Notes under the pieces: generated by a model | Seen by the model: only the letters and a program-made list of their open reading frames with translations | The model's database searches: none | What the model was told of the DNA's origin: nothing | Assembly (NCBI GenBank): GCA_023666965.1 | Contig: JAMPAZ010000008.1 | Coordinates: 1-55,424, forward strand | DNA length: 55,424 nt | From: Muribaculum sp. | Lineage (GTDB): Bacteria > Bacteroidota > Bacteroidia > Bacteroidales > Muribaculaceae | Reading direction: 5' to 3' | Translations under genes and position numbers: made by a program | Shown: positions 45,247-54,053 of the stretch, in pieces | Layout of the letters: each line of letters opens with the position of its first letter | Numbering within the stretch: position 1 is the first letter of the stretch

Positions 45247-45319
45247 AAAGAAAAAAGGCTGAAACTATAATCGGCCACGTCAACCTGCAAGTCCTAAGCC
45301 CGTTTTCGCTTTGCGTGTG

Positions 45320-45327
45320 CAAAGATA
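45320..45327 (-). promoter_or_regulatory. -7 element (TATCTTTG) for tRNA-Ser
   Basis: Complement TATCTTTG, an exact match, about 73 bp upstream of the mature tRNA 5' end. No -33 box at the standard spacing. Confidence 0.5.
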
Positions 45328-45413
45328 TAAATAATATTTCAAATAAACGCCATCTGTATCTTTTTTTTAGCGACTTTTCACGCCCGAAACGGCGCGAACC
45401 GGGCATAGATCTT

Positions 45414-45830
45414 TCAGCGTATTCGGTCGTAACTTTTCAGCAGCCTTTCGTCGGCTTTCATGCGGATATACGCCCATATAGTCAACACTATCGACACAAC
45501 GGTCATTACTACGCCAAATATGCTGCCATAAACCGCGGCAAGACAGCTGACTACGACCGACAGAAATATGCAGACGAGTGCGACTTGCTTCTGATGACGT
45601 AAATTCTTATAAAGGAATATGTCGACCAAGAGCAACAGAAATGTCAAACATAGAAGGATAAAAAGAGGAAGCACATCGAAAGCGTACATTTCCTCCATAA
45701 TCATGCTGACAGAAGAACTGTCGGGAGTACTTTCTTCGAGCACACGGTTCCCGATCGGGAACACGAGTTCAGCACCTATTATCAAGGCTGAAATGAAGAG
45801 CAGCAACGACTGCCAACGTTGAATCACCAT
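45414..45830 (-). CDS. DUF4293 membrane protein
   Basis: A 138-residue protein with four predicted membrane helices, opening MVIQRWQSLLLFISALI as DUF4293 proteins do and ending in a short charged tail (MKADERLLKSYDRIR). No biochemical function is known for the family. It is divergent from the thioredoxin gene, with 166 bp between them. Confidence 0.83.
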   Translation of the reverse strand: MVIQRWQSLLLFISALIIGAELVFPIGNRVLEESTPDSSSVSMIMEEMYAFDVLPLFILLCLTFLLLLVDIFLYKNLRHQKQVALVCIFLSVVVSCLAAVYGSIFGVVMTVVSIVLTIWAYIRMKADERLLKSYDRIR

Positions 45831-45962
45831 ACTTGATTAAATAATTTGAATGTATTTTATTAACGTTTTTTACACGACAAATTTACGACACATTTTCCAA
45901 ATTGCCAAACATGTCCGCGCAACAAATGCAGTCGGCAACGACCTTACGTAGGTTTTATTTGT

Positions 45963-45970
45963 TATATTTG
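45963..45970 (+). promoter_or_regulatory. -7 element (TATATTTG) for the TlpA-like gene
   Basis: TAnnTTTG match 26 bp before the ATG at 45997. No -33 box at the standard spacing. Confidence 0.6.
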
Positions 45971-45996
45971 CATCTTACTAAATTATCTACTCGCTT

Positions 45997-47076
45997 ATGA
46001 ATAAAAGAATTGTCTTGTCGTGCGTCCTGACGGCTGCGGTCTTATCGGCTGGCGCAATCGACTATGTCGTTGAGGGTCAAATGCCTAATGCTGACGGATT
46101 GACTATATATCTCAAGGACTATGATACCGACACGAATATTGACTCGACATTGGTGGCATCAGGGAAATTTCGCATGGAAGGTGAATATTCGCGAAACGCA
46201 TTCGCCAGAGTGGAAGCCGGCTATAATTATGCAAATTGCGTTCTCGACACCTTGGTAGTGGTAGACTTCAACACCCATATGCCCAGAGAAGGCTGTTCCG
46301 CGCTTAACGACAGTATTTTAGCCATCCTTAAATTCGAGGACGCAATAAACAGCAAACTCACGGGATATGCAAGGCAAATTCAATCACAAGGATTCAACCA
46401 GGAAAAGACCGGCGACTTATACAAAAATTTTTACCACAAGCTACGGCCTCAAATCTTAGATTATTACTCAGATGTAATCGGCAAAAACCCTAACGGCATA
46501 GGAGAAATGGCCGTAATTCACCTGATGGACTGGATGTTGACCCCCGATGAATGGGATTCGATATATCAACGCATGCCCACGGAAATTAAAGGCCGAAACA
46601 TATCCCAAGAACTTAACAATCGATACGCCACGCTACGCAGAACGATGCCCGGAATGCCGTTCATCGACTTTTCCGGAAAGACACCGGAGGGCAAAGACGT
46701 ACGCTTTTCCGACTATATCGGTCACGGTAAATATGTACTTGTCGACTTTTGGGCTTCTTGGTGCGGGCCATGTCGCGCAGAAGCGAAAAATGTACTTATA
46801 CCGCTATATGAGCGCTTGAAAGACAATGATAAATTTGAAATATTAGGTGTAGGTGTCTGGGACAATCCCGAAGAGACCAATAAGGCCATCAAGACTTTAG
46901 GATACAATTGGCCTCAAATTATCGACACCGGCACCACTCCTATGGAACTATACGGGTTCAATGCTATTCCAATGATAATGCTGTTCTCACCCGACGGCAA
47001 GATCCTCGCCCGTCAACTTCGCGGAGACAACCTCGTCAACGAAGTCGACAAAGCGTTAGGACTCGGCAACGAATAG
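45997..47076 (+). CDS. TlpA-like periplasmic thiol-disulfide oxidoreductase
   Basis: A 359-residue protein with a signal peptide (about 20 residues). Residues 22-200 form a DUF4369-like beta domain and a helical linker. Residues 225-359 are a thioredoxin domain with the active site WCGPC (C256, C259) and the cis-Pro region NAIPMIML. Such proteins reduce periplasmic disulfides, often for cytochrome maturation or surface proteins. It stands alone and ends at a strong terminator. Confidence 0.92.
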   Translation: MNKRIVLSCVLTAAVLSAGAIDYVVEGQMPNADGLTIYLKDYDTDTNIDSTLVASGKFRMEGEYSRNAFARVEAGYNYANCVLDTLVVVDFNTHMPREGCSALNDSILAILKFEDAINSKLTGYARQIQSQGFNQEKTGDLYKNFYHKLRPQILDYYSDVIGKNPNGIGEMAVIHLMDWMLTPDEWDSIYQRMPTEIKGRNISQELNNRYATLRRTMPGMPFIDFSGKTPEGKDVRFSDYIGHGKYVLVDFWASWCGPCRAEAKNVLIPLYERLKDNDKFEILGVGVWDNPEETNKAIKTLGYNWPQIIDTGTTPMELYGFNAIPMIMLFSPDGKILARQLRGDNLVNEVDKALGLGNE

Positions 47077-47102
47077 CCATGCTGACATGGTAGGAACATA
47101 AA

Positions 47103-47145
47103 GAGTATCCGGGGATTGGAACCTCATTCCAATCCCCGGATACTC
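47103..47145. terminator. bidirectional terminator (19-bp perfect stem)
   Basis: GAGTATCCGGGGATTGGAA, 5 nt, then its exact reverse complement. It lies 26 bp after the TlpA-like stop and 54 bp before the convergent GH43 stop, thus serving both. Confidence 0.8.
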
Positions 47146-47198
47146 AAATTAAGCTTATTTCAGATTCGATAACTCCATTTTGACTCATATTCTGTGAA

Positions 47199-49274
47199 TC
47201 ATTCTTCCCAACGGAAAACTGCACCGTTTCTGCGTGCAGGATCGGCTCCGGCATAGTCCATCGAATAGGGACTCCCGGTCGTCGGGCTCTTACCTACATA
47301 CTTATGATTGCGCATAGACATCAGCATAAACTCTTTATTTAAAAAATCCTGCCACATGAACTCTTCGGCAAGATTTATGTCGTCGGTAAGTCTGACATCA
47401 CCCGGCAATCCAAATCCTGAGACAAAAACATAACGTCCGTCAACACATTGAAGAACCACCTTACCGTTGCCACGGTCAATCGCACGGAACCGCGTTTGTG
47501 GTGAATCTGCATCGGCACGCGTATCGTGCATCAAACCGTGAGGAGTGGCGTGCATCGGCAATCCGGTTGCGAGATTGATAATCCGGAAAGTCTTATCAAA
47601 CGGGATGTAGCCGTCGCGGGAAGCGTCGGGCTCTTCAACAGTAAAATTGTCAAATTCGGCATAGCCGCCGTTTTTGCCATTCTTATTGAACGCGAACAAC
47701 GACATTCGAGCTCCTTGGAAAGTGATGAGCTGATAGCTCAATACCATCTCACCGCCAAGATCATTGAAGGTCATACCATCCGTAGAATATGCATATCGAC
47801 CTTTATCATTATCAAAATCGCCAATAAACCGAAGCCAGATTTTTCCGTCATTGAGTTTTACGGGGATGTCAAGCGTATCATTGTTGAGTTGTTCAAATCT
47901 CCGGAGAACCAATTTGTTATCTTCCTTGACTATGCCGGCCCATGAGCAGGGAACATTTATGTTACCTAAGCCACAGACATCGCCGTCCTTAAGATGGTTC
48001 ACGTCAAGCTCGACAGTAGTGATTGATGTCGGGCCGATTGCACGTTGTGTAAGCGTGTTGCGTGCCCACATCAATTGATCGGCCGGCATCGTGTTTAAAC
48101 GTAGTTTGCCATTCTTAAGGCTCCACATTTTGTCATCGGGATTATGATTCCACTGCCAGACGCGCCCGAGAGTCTTTCCGTCGAAGTTTTCATTTCGCTC
48201 ATAGGGTGCGTGGATTGGCTCCGTGTCGCGCGCAGCGGTATTTGGCTTAAGCCACGTACGCGGAGCACGTCCTGGATTGCCTTCAAGTCCGATCATGGGC
48301 CATCCGTCAGTCCATGTAATAGGTGCCAACGTCACTGTTCGTCCGATAGAATGGAAATCCATCATCAACAATGCCCACCACTGTCCGTCGGGAGTGGATA
48401 CGATGCCCCCCTGATGAATATTTGATGCGGCTGTTTTGTCCGGATCTGCGGGATTAATGCTGACAGGATGACCGTCTGGCATTATGCGCCCTCTGATTTG
48501 AGTCATGGGGGCCGCATGATAGCCAAAAGTCTCGTCCGCTGTAATCACGCACGTTTCGTAGGGTCCCCAAATACTCTTTGACCTCGAACAGAGCGTACGC
48601 CCGTTGGGAATATAGTCAGTGGATATAAGATAATACATTCCATTAATCTTGTACATGTGGTGTCCCTCTCCCACTGCACTTCCTTCCGGGATAATCACCC
48701 GCTCCGTCTCCTCTATAGGTCCGCTCATGTCCGGCTTAAGTTCGGTACATTTGACTTCACCGTAGCCATGAATTGCATATATTTTTCCGTCATCGTCAAA
48801 CAGCACGCTTAAGTCATAGATGCGTCCTTCCATATTGATGTGCTTCCAAGGCCCCTCAATATTTTCGCTTACATAGCACTGCAGACCTTTACCATTGACA
48901 TTGCTGTAAAGGTAAAATTTACCATCATTGTAACGGATACATGGAGCCCAAATACCTTGGCCATAGATTTCTTTACCGTTTTTCAACGAGAACGCATCGT
49001 CGTCAAAGTCAAACCGGTCAAAGCAATATGACACATTCTCCCAATTCACAAGGTCCTTAGAATGCAAAATCACCAGACCCGGAACAGAATGCATCGTAGT
49101 ACCGGCAAGATAATAGTCATCCCCGACCCTGATTACATCCGGGTCAGAAAACTCATCATAAATCAACGGATTAGTAAATGTGCCGTTGCCGTTGTCGGCG
49201 CTCCACGACTTAGATTGGGCCATACCGCATAATGACGTGGCCAGCAAAGTCAGACTAATAATAGCTTTTTTCAT
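47199..49274 (-). CDS. glycoside hydrolase family 43 enzyme (beta-xylosidase/arabinofuranosidase type)
   Basis: A 691-residue secreted enzyme. The signal peptide ends near CGMAQ (residue 20; no lipobox). The five-bladed propeller starts with NPLIYDEFSDPDVIRVGDDYYL, whose Asp in SDPD is the base. YDLSVLFDDDG holds the second Asp, and GEGHHMYK the acid Glu. Residues from about 355 form a concanavalin-A-like beta-sandwich common in large GH43 enzymes, followed by a C-terminal accessory domain. The frame is open from 49307; 49274 gives the signal peptide. It stands alone, so the glycan target is not indicated. Confidence 0.9.
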   Translation of the reverse strand: MKKAIISLTLLATSLCGMAQSKSWSADNGNGTFTNPLIYDEFSDPDVIRVGDDYYLAGTTMHSVPGLVILHSKDLVNWENVSYCFDRFDFDDDAFSLKNGKEIYGQGIWAPCIRYNDGKFYLYSNVNGKGLQCYVSENIEGPWKHINMEGRIYDLSVLFDDDGKIYAIHGYGEVKCTELKPDMSGPIEETERVIIPEGSAVGEGHHMYKINGMYYLISTDYIPNGRTLCSRSKSIWGPYETCVITADETFGYHAAPMTQIRGRIMPDGHPVSINPADPDKTAASNIHQGGIVSTPDGQWWALLMMDFHSIGRTVTLAPITWTDGWPMIGLEGNPGRAPRTWLKPNTAARDTEPIHAPYERNENFDGKTLGRVWQWNHNPDDKMWSLKNGKLRLNTMPADQLMWARNTLTQRAIGPTSITTVELDVNHLKDGDVCGLGNINVPCSWAGIVKEDNKLVLRRFEQLNNDTLDIPVKLNDGKIWLRFIGDFDNDKGRYAYSTDGMTFNDLGGEMVLSYQLITFQGARMSLFAFNKNGKNGGYAEFDNFTVEEPDASRDGYIPFDKTFRIINLATGLPMHATPHGLMHDTRADADSPQTRFRAIDRGNGKVVLQCVDGRYVFVSGFGLPGDVRLTDDINLAEEFMWQDFLNKEFMLMSMRNHKYVGKSPTTGSPYSMDYAGADPARRNGAVFRWEE

Positions 49275-49296
49275 AAATAATGATTGGTTACCTTTG

Positions 49297-49304
49297 CAAA
49301 TATA
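49297..49304 (-). promoter_or_regulatory. -7 element (TATATTTG) for the GH43 gene
   Basis: Complement TATATTTG, 22 bp upstream of the GH43 ATG. Together with the plus-strand element at 49360 it makes this a divergent promoter region. Confidence 0.6.
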
Positions 49305-49359
49305 CACATTTTCCTTATAATCGATGATATTCGACTATGACTAATATCCAACTTTTCCT

Positions 49360-49367
49360 TACCTTTG
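49360..49367 (+). promoter_or_regulatory. -7 element (TACCTTTG) for the Dus gene
   Basis: TAnnTTTG match 28 bp before the ATG at 49396. Confidence 0.6.
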
Positions 49368-49395
49368 CCGAAGATATTTTTGACACGACTAATTT

Positions 49396-50325
49396 ATGAA
49401 ATTTTTTTTCGCTCCGATTCAGGGATATACAGATGCACTTTACCGTAACTTACATGCCCGCTTTTATATGCCGGCCGACGTGTATTGCGCTCCATTTATG
49501 CATATCGAACATGGAGAACCTCGCCGACGAGACATGCGCGACATTACGTCTCCGTTAAACGACAACATCACCCTGCTCCCTCAAATTTTGTTCAAGGACA
49601 TAGACGAATTTAATGTTTTAGCTTCGGCCATTACAAATTCCGGATATAACGCCATCGACCTGAACATGGGTTGTCCGTTTCAGCCCCAAATACGAAAGGG
49701 TCGCGGCGCAAGTATGATTACGGATTTAGAATGCCTCAAAAATATTTCCAAATACATGTCGGAGCATCCTGAAATATCGTTTTCCATAAAAATGCGACTC
49801 GGAGTAAACTCAGAAGATGAATGGCAGAAATCTATCGGCATAATTAATGACATGCCTCTGCGGCATCTGACGATCCATCCGCGAATAGCCCGGCAACAAT
49901 ATTCGGGAGAGCTCTTCATGGACGAATTCGATAAGATATATTCCCGACTCAATCACCCATTGATATTCAATGGAGATCTAACTACCGTCGAGTCAATCAA
50001 TTCCATCACCTCCCACTACCCTGAATTACATGGAGTAATGGTCGGCAGAGGATTATTGGCTCGCCCGACACTTATTGAAGAATGGCGGACTAATGCCGAA
50101 ATATCTCGTGCCGAACAAATAGAGCGCCTGCTGACAATGCACGCAGAACTGCTCGCCAACTACGAAAGCGCCCTATGCGGAGATACGCAGATATTGGCAA
50201 AAATAAAGACCTTTTGGGAATACCCGGCCGAACTCATTGGGCGAAAATGTGCAAAACTAATCAAAAAAGCAGGGTCGCTTAATGCCTATAAAAGTGCCAT
50301 CGCGACAATCGCCGACACTCAATAA
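49396..50325 (+). CDS. tRNA-dihydrouridine synthase
   Basis: A 309-residue FMN-dependent Dus enzyme reducing uridines in tRNA D-loops. APIQGYTDALYRNLHARF, the NMGCPFQPQIRKGRGASM motif with the catalytic Cys, SIKMRLG, and GVMVGRGLLARPTL with the phosphate-binding glycine are visible. The length suits a DusC-like member; the target position cannot be told. It has its own promoter and stands alone. Confidence 0.93.
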   Translation: MKFFFAPIQGYTDALYRNLHARFYMPADVYCAPFMHIEHGEPRRRDMRDITSPLNDNITLLPQILFKDIDEFNVLASAITNSGYNAIDLNMGCPFQPQIRKGRGASMITDLECLKNISKYMSEHPEISFSIKMRLGVNSEDEWQKSIGIINDMPLRHLTIHPRIARQQYSGELFMDEFDKIYSRLNHPLIFNGDLTTVESINSITSHYPELHGVMVGRGLLARPTLIEEWRTNAEISRAEQIERLLTMHAELLANYESALCGDTQILAKIKTFWEYPAELIGRKCAKLIKKAGSLNAYKSAIATIADTQ

Positions 50326-50469
50326 ATGTCCGGCCAAATAGCAAAACCCGGATGAAGATGAGACAGTCATAGAGTTGATAAAAAACATGATGAGACAAAT
50401 CGGTTCTTGACCAGAATCAAAGGTCGCGTTAAAATAAAAAGGATAAGAGCCACTTTCAAAATTTTATCG
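50326..50469 (+). other. A/T-rich gap without a recognised feature
   Basis: This part of the 461-bp gap after the Dus gene has no ORF or hairpin that I can support. A promoter element and the structured RNA candidate follow. Confidence 0.5.
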
Positions 50470-50477
50470 TATATTTG
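50470..50477 (+). promoter_or_regulatory. -7 element (TATATTTG) for the structured RNA
   Basis: TAnnTTTG match. Transcription would start near 50482, about 305 nt before the lipoprotein ATG. No clear -33 box. Confidence 0.6.
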
Positions 50478-50481
50478 CACA

Positions 50482-50735
50482 CAAATTTCAGCCAAAGAGT
50501 TGGCCGATGTAATGAAAAGGTGTTATTTGAATTATCTTCTTTAGTAAATTCTCGCAAAATTCACTAATAGATAGAAAGATAATGGCAGATAGCACCTACA
50601 CCGTTAGCTATATACATGCCCTTTGGGTACTATATAGGCTTCAATGGTGTGGGTTTGCTGCACTATCTCTATCTAAGGCAATGCGAGAAGCCTACTAAAG
50701 GGTATGCAGAGTACAATCCCACACCTTTTCTTTAT
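50482..50735 (+). ncRNA. candidate structured non-coding RNA or long mRNA leader
   Basis: About 250 nt after the promoter with several perfect long-range pairings. A 10-bp closing helix GAAAAGGTGT (50514-50523) pairs with ACACCTTTTC (50721-50730) and is followed by TTTATCC. Inside are ATTATCTT/AAGATAAT (50531-50538 with 50576-50583), a 10-bp helix 50615-50624 with 50697-50706, and TAGGCTTC/GAAGCCTA (50635-50642 with 50687-50694). GGTGTGGG (50646-50653) can pair across with CCCACACC (50718-50725), competing with the closing helix. No long ORF fits. It may be a stand-alone small RNA ending in the T-run, or the 5' leader of the next gene. I do not recognise a known family; a 6S-like RNA of Bacteroidales is possible but unproven. 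Confidence 0.5.
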
Positions 50736-50786
50736 CCATAGGTAATCGCTCCTTTGGGATTTAGGAGCACATAAATTCATTAAACA

Positions 50787-51242
50787 ATGAAGTATGCTTT
50801 TAAACATCTACAGTCGCTGGTCGCTGTAGCTCTGTGTGTCATTATGAGCTTGACTTTTGCAAGCTGTAGCGATGATGACGATGAACCAGAAGAAAGTGAG
50901 TTGGCAAACGTAGTAGTGGGAACTTGGGCGCAAGATGGTGATAACGATATTCTCACCGTTAATGCTAATGGAACCGGCGTATGGTACAATAGCCCCCAAG
51001 ATTATCAGAATAATCAAGTAGCCACAACTTTCCTCTGGAGGTATAATGACGGATGGGTAGACGTAACAGAAGATGGTTATATGGTAGAGAAAATGCGAGC
51101 CAAATCTGTTTCTCAGAATAAAATCGTTTGGCAGAGATATGCGATTGAATCTGATGGCTACGATCCATCTGAAGATGACTGGGATGGCCACGATGCCTTT
51201 GGCTATTATGACCTGTGGACATGGGAGCGTTATACAAAATGA
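50787..51242 (+). CDS. small surface lipoprotein (lipocalin-like)
   Basis: A 151-residue lipoprotein with the lipobox TFASC (Cys27) followed by SDDDDEPEES, a strong surface-export acidic run. The mature part begins VVGTWAQDGDNDILTVNANGTG, the GxW opening of lipocalin-like beta-barrel families common in Bacteroidota, and is rich in Trp and Tyr. No catalytic motif. The gene follows the structured RNA and precedes a strong terminator, so it is a single-gene unit. Function unknown. Confidence 0.78.
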   Translation: MKYAFKHLQSLVAVALCVIMSLTFASCSDDDDEPEESELANVVVGTWAQDGDNDILTVNANGTGVWYNSPQDYQNNQVATTFLWRYNDGWVDVTEDGYMVEKMRAKSVSQNKIVWQRYAIESDGYDPSEDDWDGHDAFGYYDLWTWERYTK

Positions 51243-51264
51243 TAATCTGAGGATGTTGTAATTC

Positions 51265-51308
51265 AAAAAGCCGGATAAACGGCCGTCTAACCGATTTATC
51301 CGGCTTTT
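51265..51308. terminator. bidirectional intrinsic terminator
   Basis: AAAAGCCGGATAAA / TTTATCCGGCTTTT, a perfect inverted repeat with A-run and T-run on its flanks. It lies between the lipoprotein stop and the convergent hcp stop. Confidence 0.88.
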
Positions 51309-51340
51309 AATTTGTTCGGATGAAGATTTTTACACTCAGG

Positions 51341-52996
51341 CTACATTTTGTCATTAATCAATGTGGCTATGTCATCCTCTACCGTTGAAATAGTTCCAAT
51401 ATTGAATTTCTCTTGAAGAACTTTAAGAATGTCGGGGGTAAAGAATGCAGGCAGTGTCGGACCCGTATGGATATTCTGTACACCTAGCGACAGCAATGCC
51501 AACAATACGATGACAGCCTTCTGCTCATACCACGCTATGTCATAAACAATCGGGAGATCATTTACCGACTGAACCTTAAGGGCGTCCTTCAAAGCCAAGG
51601 CTATTCTTACGAGTGAATATGAGTCATTGCATTGACCCGCATCAAGCACTCGAGGCACACCCTCGATGTCGCCCAACGGCAATTTTATATAACGGTACTT
51701 TGCACATCCGGCAGTCAGAATTATGCAGTCCTTAGGCAAAGCTTCAGCAAATTTCGTATAGTATTCACGACTTGGCATACGCCCGTCGCAACCGGCCATT
51801 ACCACAAATTTGCGAATCTTACCGCGATTAATCAAATCTACGATCTTCGGAGCAAGTTCAACTACTTGATGATGAGCAAAACCGCCAATAATCTCGCCAT
51901 GCTCTATCTCCGTTGGAGGCGGACACTTTTGGGCGTGGGCGATGAGCTCCGAGAAGTCTTTTGGATGTCCATTCGGAATATGGTGCGTCCCCGGCATACC
52001 GACAACTCCGGTGGTATAGACACGATCCATGTAAGTACAATTGCCTCGCGGGGGCACTATACAGTTGGACGTGAACAAGAATACTCCATTGAATTTTTCA
52101 AACTCGGTGGTTTGCCTCCACCATGCGTTTCCATAGTTTCCGGCAAAATGCGGATATTTCTTGAAGAATGGGTAATATTGTCCCGGAAGCATCTCAGAGT
52201 GGGTATAGACATCTACCCCTTTATCTTTAGTCTGCTCGAGCAATTCCTCCAAATCTTTCAAATCATGGCCGCTAATAAGAATGCCGGGGCGATTGCGTAC
52301 ACCAATGTCAACCTTGGTAATCTCCGGATTGCCGTATGTTCCGGTGTTGGCTCGGTCGAGAAGATCCATCACTTTTACACCTCCGTTGCCGACCTCGAGA
52401 ACGAGCGACAGTAGCTCATCAACGCTCATGTCCGGACGCGCGATCTCGGCCATAGCATTTTCGATAATAGCATACACGTCTTCATCCTCGTATCCAAGGT
52501 TAGCGGCATGGCGGGCATAAGCGGCCATACCTTTACAACCGTAGATTGCGAGCTGCTTCAAGCCTCGGATATCTTCATTAGGTTCGGCAAGGACTCCGGT
52601 AATGGCCTCATATTTGCCAGCATCATCCGGGGTGGCAAAAAATTCCACTTGAGGCAGTGACGGAAGTCCTATATCCTGCTTTTTAGCAGCTCCGGCAAGA
52701 ATATTTTTCAATTCAAATGCCTTTCTGATATATCTGTCAAGCGAATCATTGTCAAAATTCGCATTGGTGATTGTCGTAAAAAGAGCGTCTATGACGAAGT
52801 GGCTGGCATCGCGATTCGGTTCACCCTTCTTACGCAGTTCGCGATTGATAACCGCAATCCCACGCACTGCATAAAGCAAAAGGTCCATTCGAGCCGAAGT
52901 ATCGGCATGTTTTCCGCACACACCTTGAATCTCACAGCCTTTGCCATGCGCCGTTTCTTGACACTGATAGCAAAACATGTTAGGTCTGTTATCCAT
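51341..52996 (-). CDS. hcp: hybrid cluster protein (hydroxylamine/NO reductase)
   Basis: A 551-residue Hcp. The N-terminal [4Fe-4S] ligands are C9, C12, C21 and C27 ([20 protein letters not shown]). The hybrid-cluster ligands lie in [31 protein letters not shown] and [11 protein letters not shown]. It protects anaerobes against NO and reactive nitrogen, and was historically assigned hydroxylamine reductase activity. The cupin gene precedes it by 14 bp, so the two probably share a transcript. No Hcr-type reductase is nearby; the rubredoxin at 53.6 kb is a possible electron carrier (inference). Confidence 0.96.
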   Translation of the reverse strand: MDNRPNMFCYQCQETAHGKGCEIQGVCGKHADTSARMDLLLYAVRGIAVINRELRKKGEPNRDASHFVIDALFTTITNANFDNDSLDRYIRKAFELKNILAGAAKKQDIGLPSLPQVEFFATPDDAGKYEAITGVLAEPNEDIRGLKQLAIYGCKGMAAYARHAANLGYEDEDVYAIIENAMAEIARPDMSVDELLSLVLEVGNGGVKVMDLLDRANTGTYGNPEITKVDIGVRNRPGILISGHDLKDLEELLEQTKDKGVDVYTHSEMLPGQYYPFFKKYPHFAGNYGNAWWRQTTEFEKFNGVFLFTSNCIVPPRGNCTYMDRVYTTGVVGMPGTHHIPNGHPKDFSELIAHAQKCPPPTEIEHGEIIGGFAHHQVVELAPKIVDLINRGKIRKFVVMAGCDGRMPSREYYTKFAEALPKDCIILTAGCAKYRYIKLPLGDIEGVPRVLDAGQCNDSYSLVRIALALKDALKVQSVNDLPIVYDIAWYEQKAVIVLLALLSLGVQNIHTGPTLPAFFTPDILKVLQEKFNIGTISTVEDDIATLINDKM

Positions 52997-53010
52997 ATCA
53001 AAAGTCGATT

Positions 53011-53340
53011 TTATGGTTTAATTTTAATAAGCATCACCTTCGAATCGGCATTAGCAACCACACTGTGAGGCACTCCCGAACCCATGAGCATAAATTCACC
53101 GGCCTTAATCGTATGAAGCTGATCGATCATTGTAAAAGCAATCTCGCCCTCCAATACACAGACCATTACTTCCGCTGGAGCAAGATGCTCATCGAGTTTC
53201 TGCCCTGCCTTAAAAGCCAAAAGCGAGACACCGCCGTTGGCGTTGTCAAAAATCTTTTTGAACTGTACGCGGTCTAAACCATTTTCTACCTGTGAAGCGA
53301 GCCCATGCACTTCGCCAAACTTATAATCAGTGTCCAACAT
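53011..53340 (-). CDS. cupin domain protein
   Basis: A 109-residue single cupin. [21 protein letters not shown] carries cupin motif 1, and [25 protein letters not shown] carries motif 2. It lies directly upstream of hcp in the same direction, a pairing that suggests a role in nitrosative stress or in sensing, though no activity is known. A near-match promoter (TA, 3 bp, TTTG) lies at about 53394-53402. Confidence 0.88.
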   Translation of the reverse strand: MLDTDYKFGEVHGLASQVENGLDRVQFKKIFDNANGGVSLLAFKAGQKLDEHLAPAEVMVCVLEGEIAFTMIDQLHTIKAGEFMLMGSGVPHSVVANADSKVMLIKIKP

Positions 53341-53465
53341 AATATATTATTTTAAGATTTAAATTTCACCCTTATAAACAGAAAATCGAGCCACAAAGTT
53401 TACATTCCGCGCATCGGTCCACGTCAAACAGCCACACAAATAAGGCACCACACAATGCTCATAAA

Positions 53466-53534
53466 CAAGAAGCTGCGTCAAAATGCAATTATCGCTTCTG
53501 AAAGAAGCAAATGCTATTTTGACACAGCCACTTG
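53466..53534 (-). repeat. GTGTCAAAA palindromic element, copy 2
   Basis: GCTGCGTCAAAAT (53472-53484) pairs with ATTTTGACACAGC (53516-53528) with one mismatch, and CAAG/CTTG adds four pairs outside. An inner GCTTCT/AGAAGC hairpin sits near the middle. On the minus strand it opens with GTGGCTGTGTCAAAATA, identical over 17 nt to copy 1 at 41.6 kb. It lies 18 bp after the rubredoxin stop, where it would act as its terminator. Confidence 0.68.
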
Positions 53535-53551
53535 TTTCACTCAATTTCAGT

Positions 53552-53713
53552 TCAATCAACTTTTTTGAACTGATCTTTTCCTACTCCGCAAATTGGACAA
53601 ACCCAATCGTCAGGAATATCCTCAAATTTAGTTCCCGGAGCTATACCTCCGTCCGGGTCGCCTACTGCGGGGTCGTATACCCAATCGCAAACTTCACATA
53701 CATATTTGTCCAT
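53552..53713 (-). CDS. rubredoxin
   Basis: A 53-residue rubredoxin, found by reading the minus strand. CEVCDW at residues 6-11 and CPICG near residue 39 supply the four Cys ligands of the single iron. The middle has [25 protein letters not shown], the near-invariant rubredoxin core. It is a low-potential electron carrier for peroxide or superoxide reduction in anaerobes. It lies upstream of the cupin-hcp pair on the same strand but is separated from it by 211 bp and a palindromic element, so probably not co-transcribed. Confidence 0.96.
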   Translation of the reverse strand: MDKYVCEVCDWVYDPAVGDPDGGIAPGTKFEDIPDDWVCPICGVGKDQFKKVD

Positions 53714-53828
53714 AATCATTCAATTTTAAATTAATACTAACAGTAAATTTTACGATTATCGCTTCTCACGCATAAGAAACAATCCGTAGACAAATATGGT
53801 TTACCAATTAACCGAGAAGACCTAAATA

Positions 53829-54044
53829 TTATTCTATCAAAGCCACCTCCAATGGCGTGCCCCACCGCGATTCACTTATCACCGCAATTTCCCTCTCTAT
53901 ACTCATTTTTGCAATCAGTGGGTATATCCGCAACTTATCCGCTACAGAATCACGAATTAATTCCGCCACCTTGCAATGCCCGCCACACATGCGCAGGTAT
54001 TCTACGATCCGGTCGTGGTCAAGTTTTGCATAGTCAAGTTCCAT
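53829..54044 (-). CDS. small hypothetical helical protein
   Basis: A 71-residue acidic-to-neutral protein (MELDYAKLDHDRIVEYLRMC ...). The middle KVAELIRDSVADKLRIYPLIAKMSIEREIAVI suggests a winged-helix-like alpha/beta fold, but I recognise no family. The frame opens with TTG at 54050; the ATG at 54044 is the better start. It lies 9 bp after the glycosyltransferase stop and could belong to the same operon. Confidence 0.6.
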   Translation of the reverse strand: MELDYAKLDHDRIVEYLRMCGGHCKVAELIRDSVADKLRIYPLIAKMSIEREIAVISESRWGTPLEVALIE

Positions 54045-54053
54045 ATTCAATCA

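Noticed and set aside
45135-45602. 155-residue plus-strand frame
   Set aside because: It covers the tRNA-Ser gene and the antisense of DUF4293, so it cannot be a real protein gene.
53359-53559. 66-residue minus-strand frame
   Set aside because: It runs through the palindromic repeat and overlaps the rubredoxin end; no family features.
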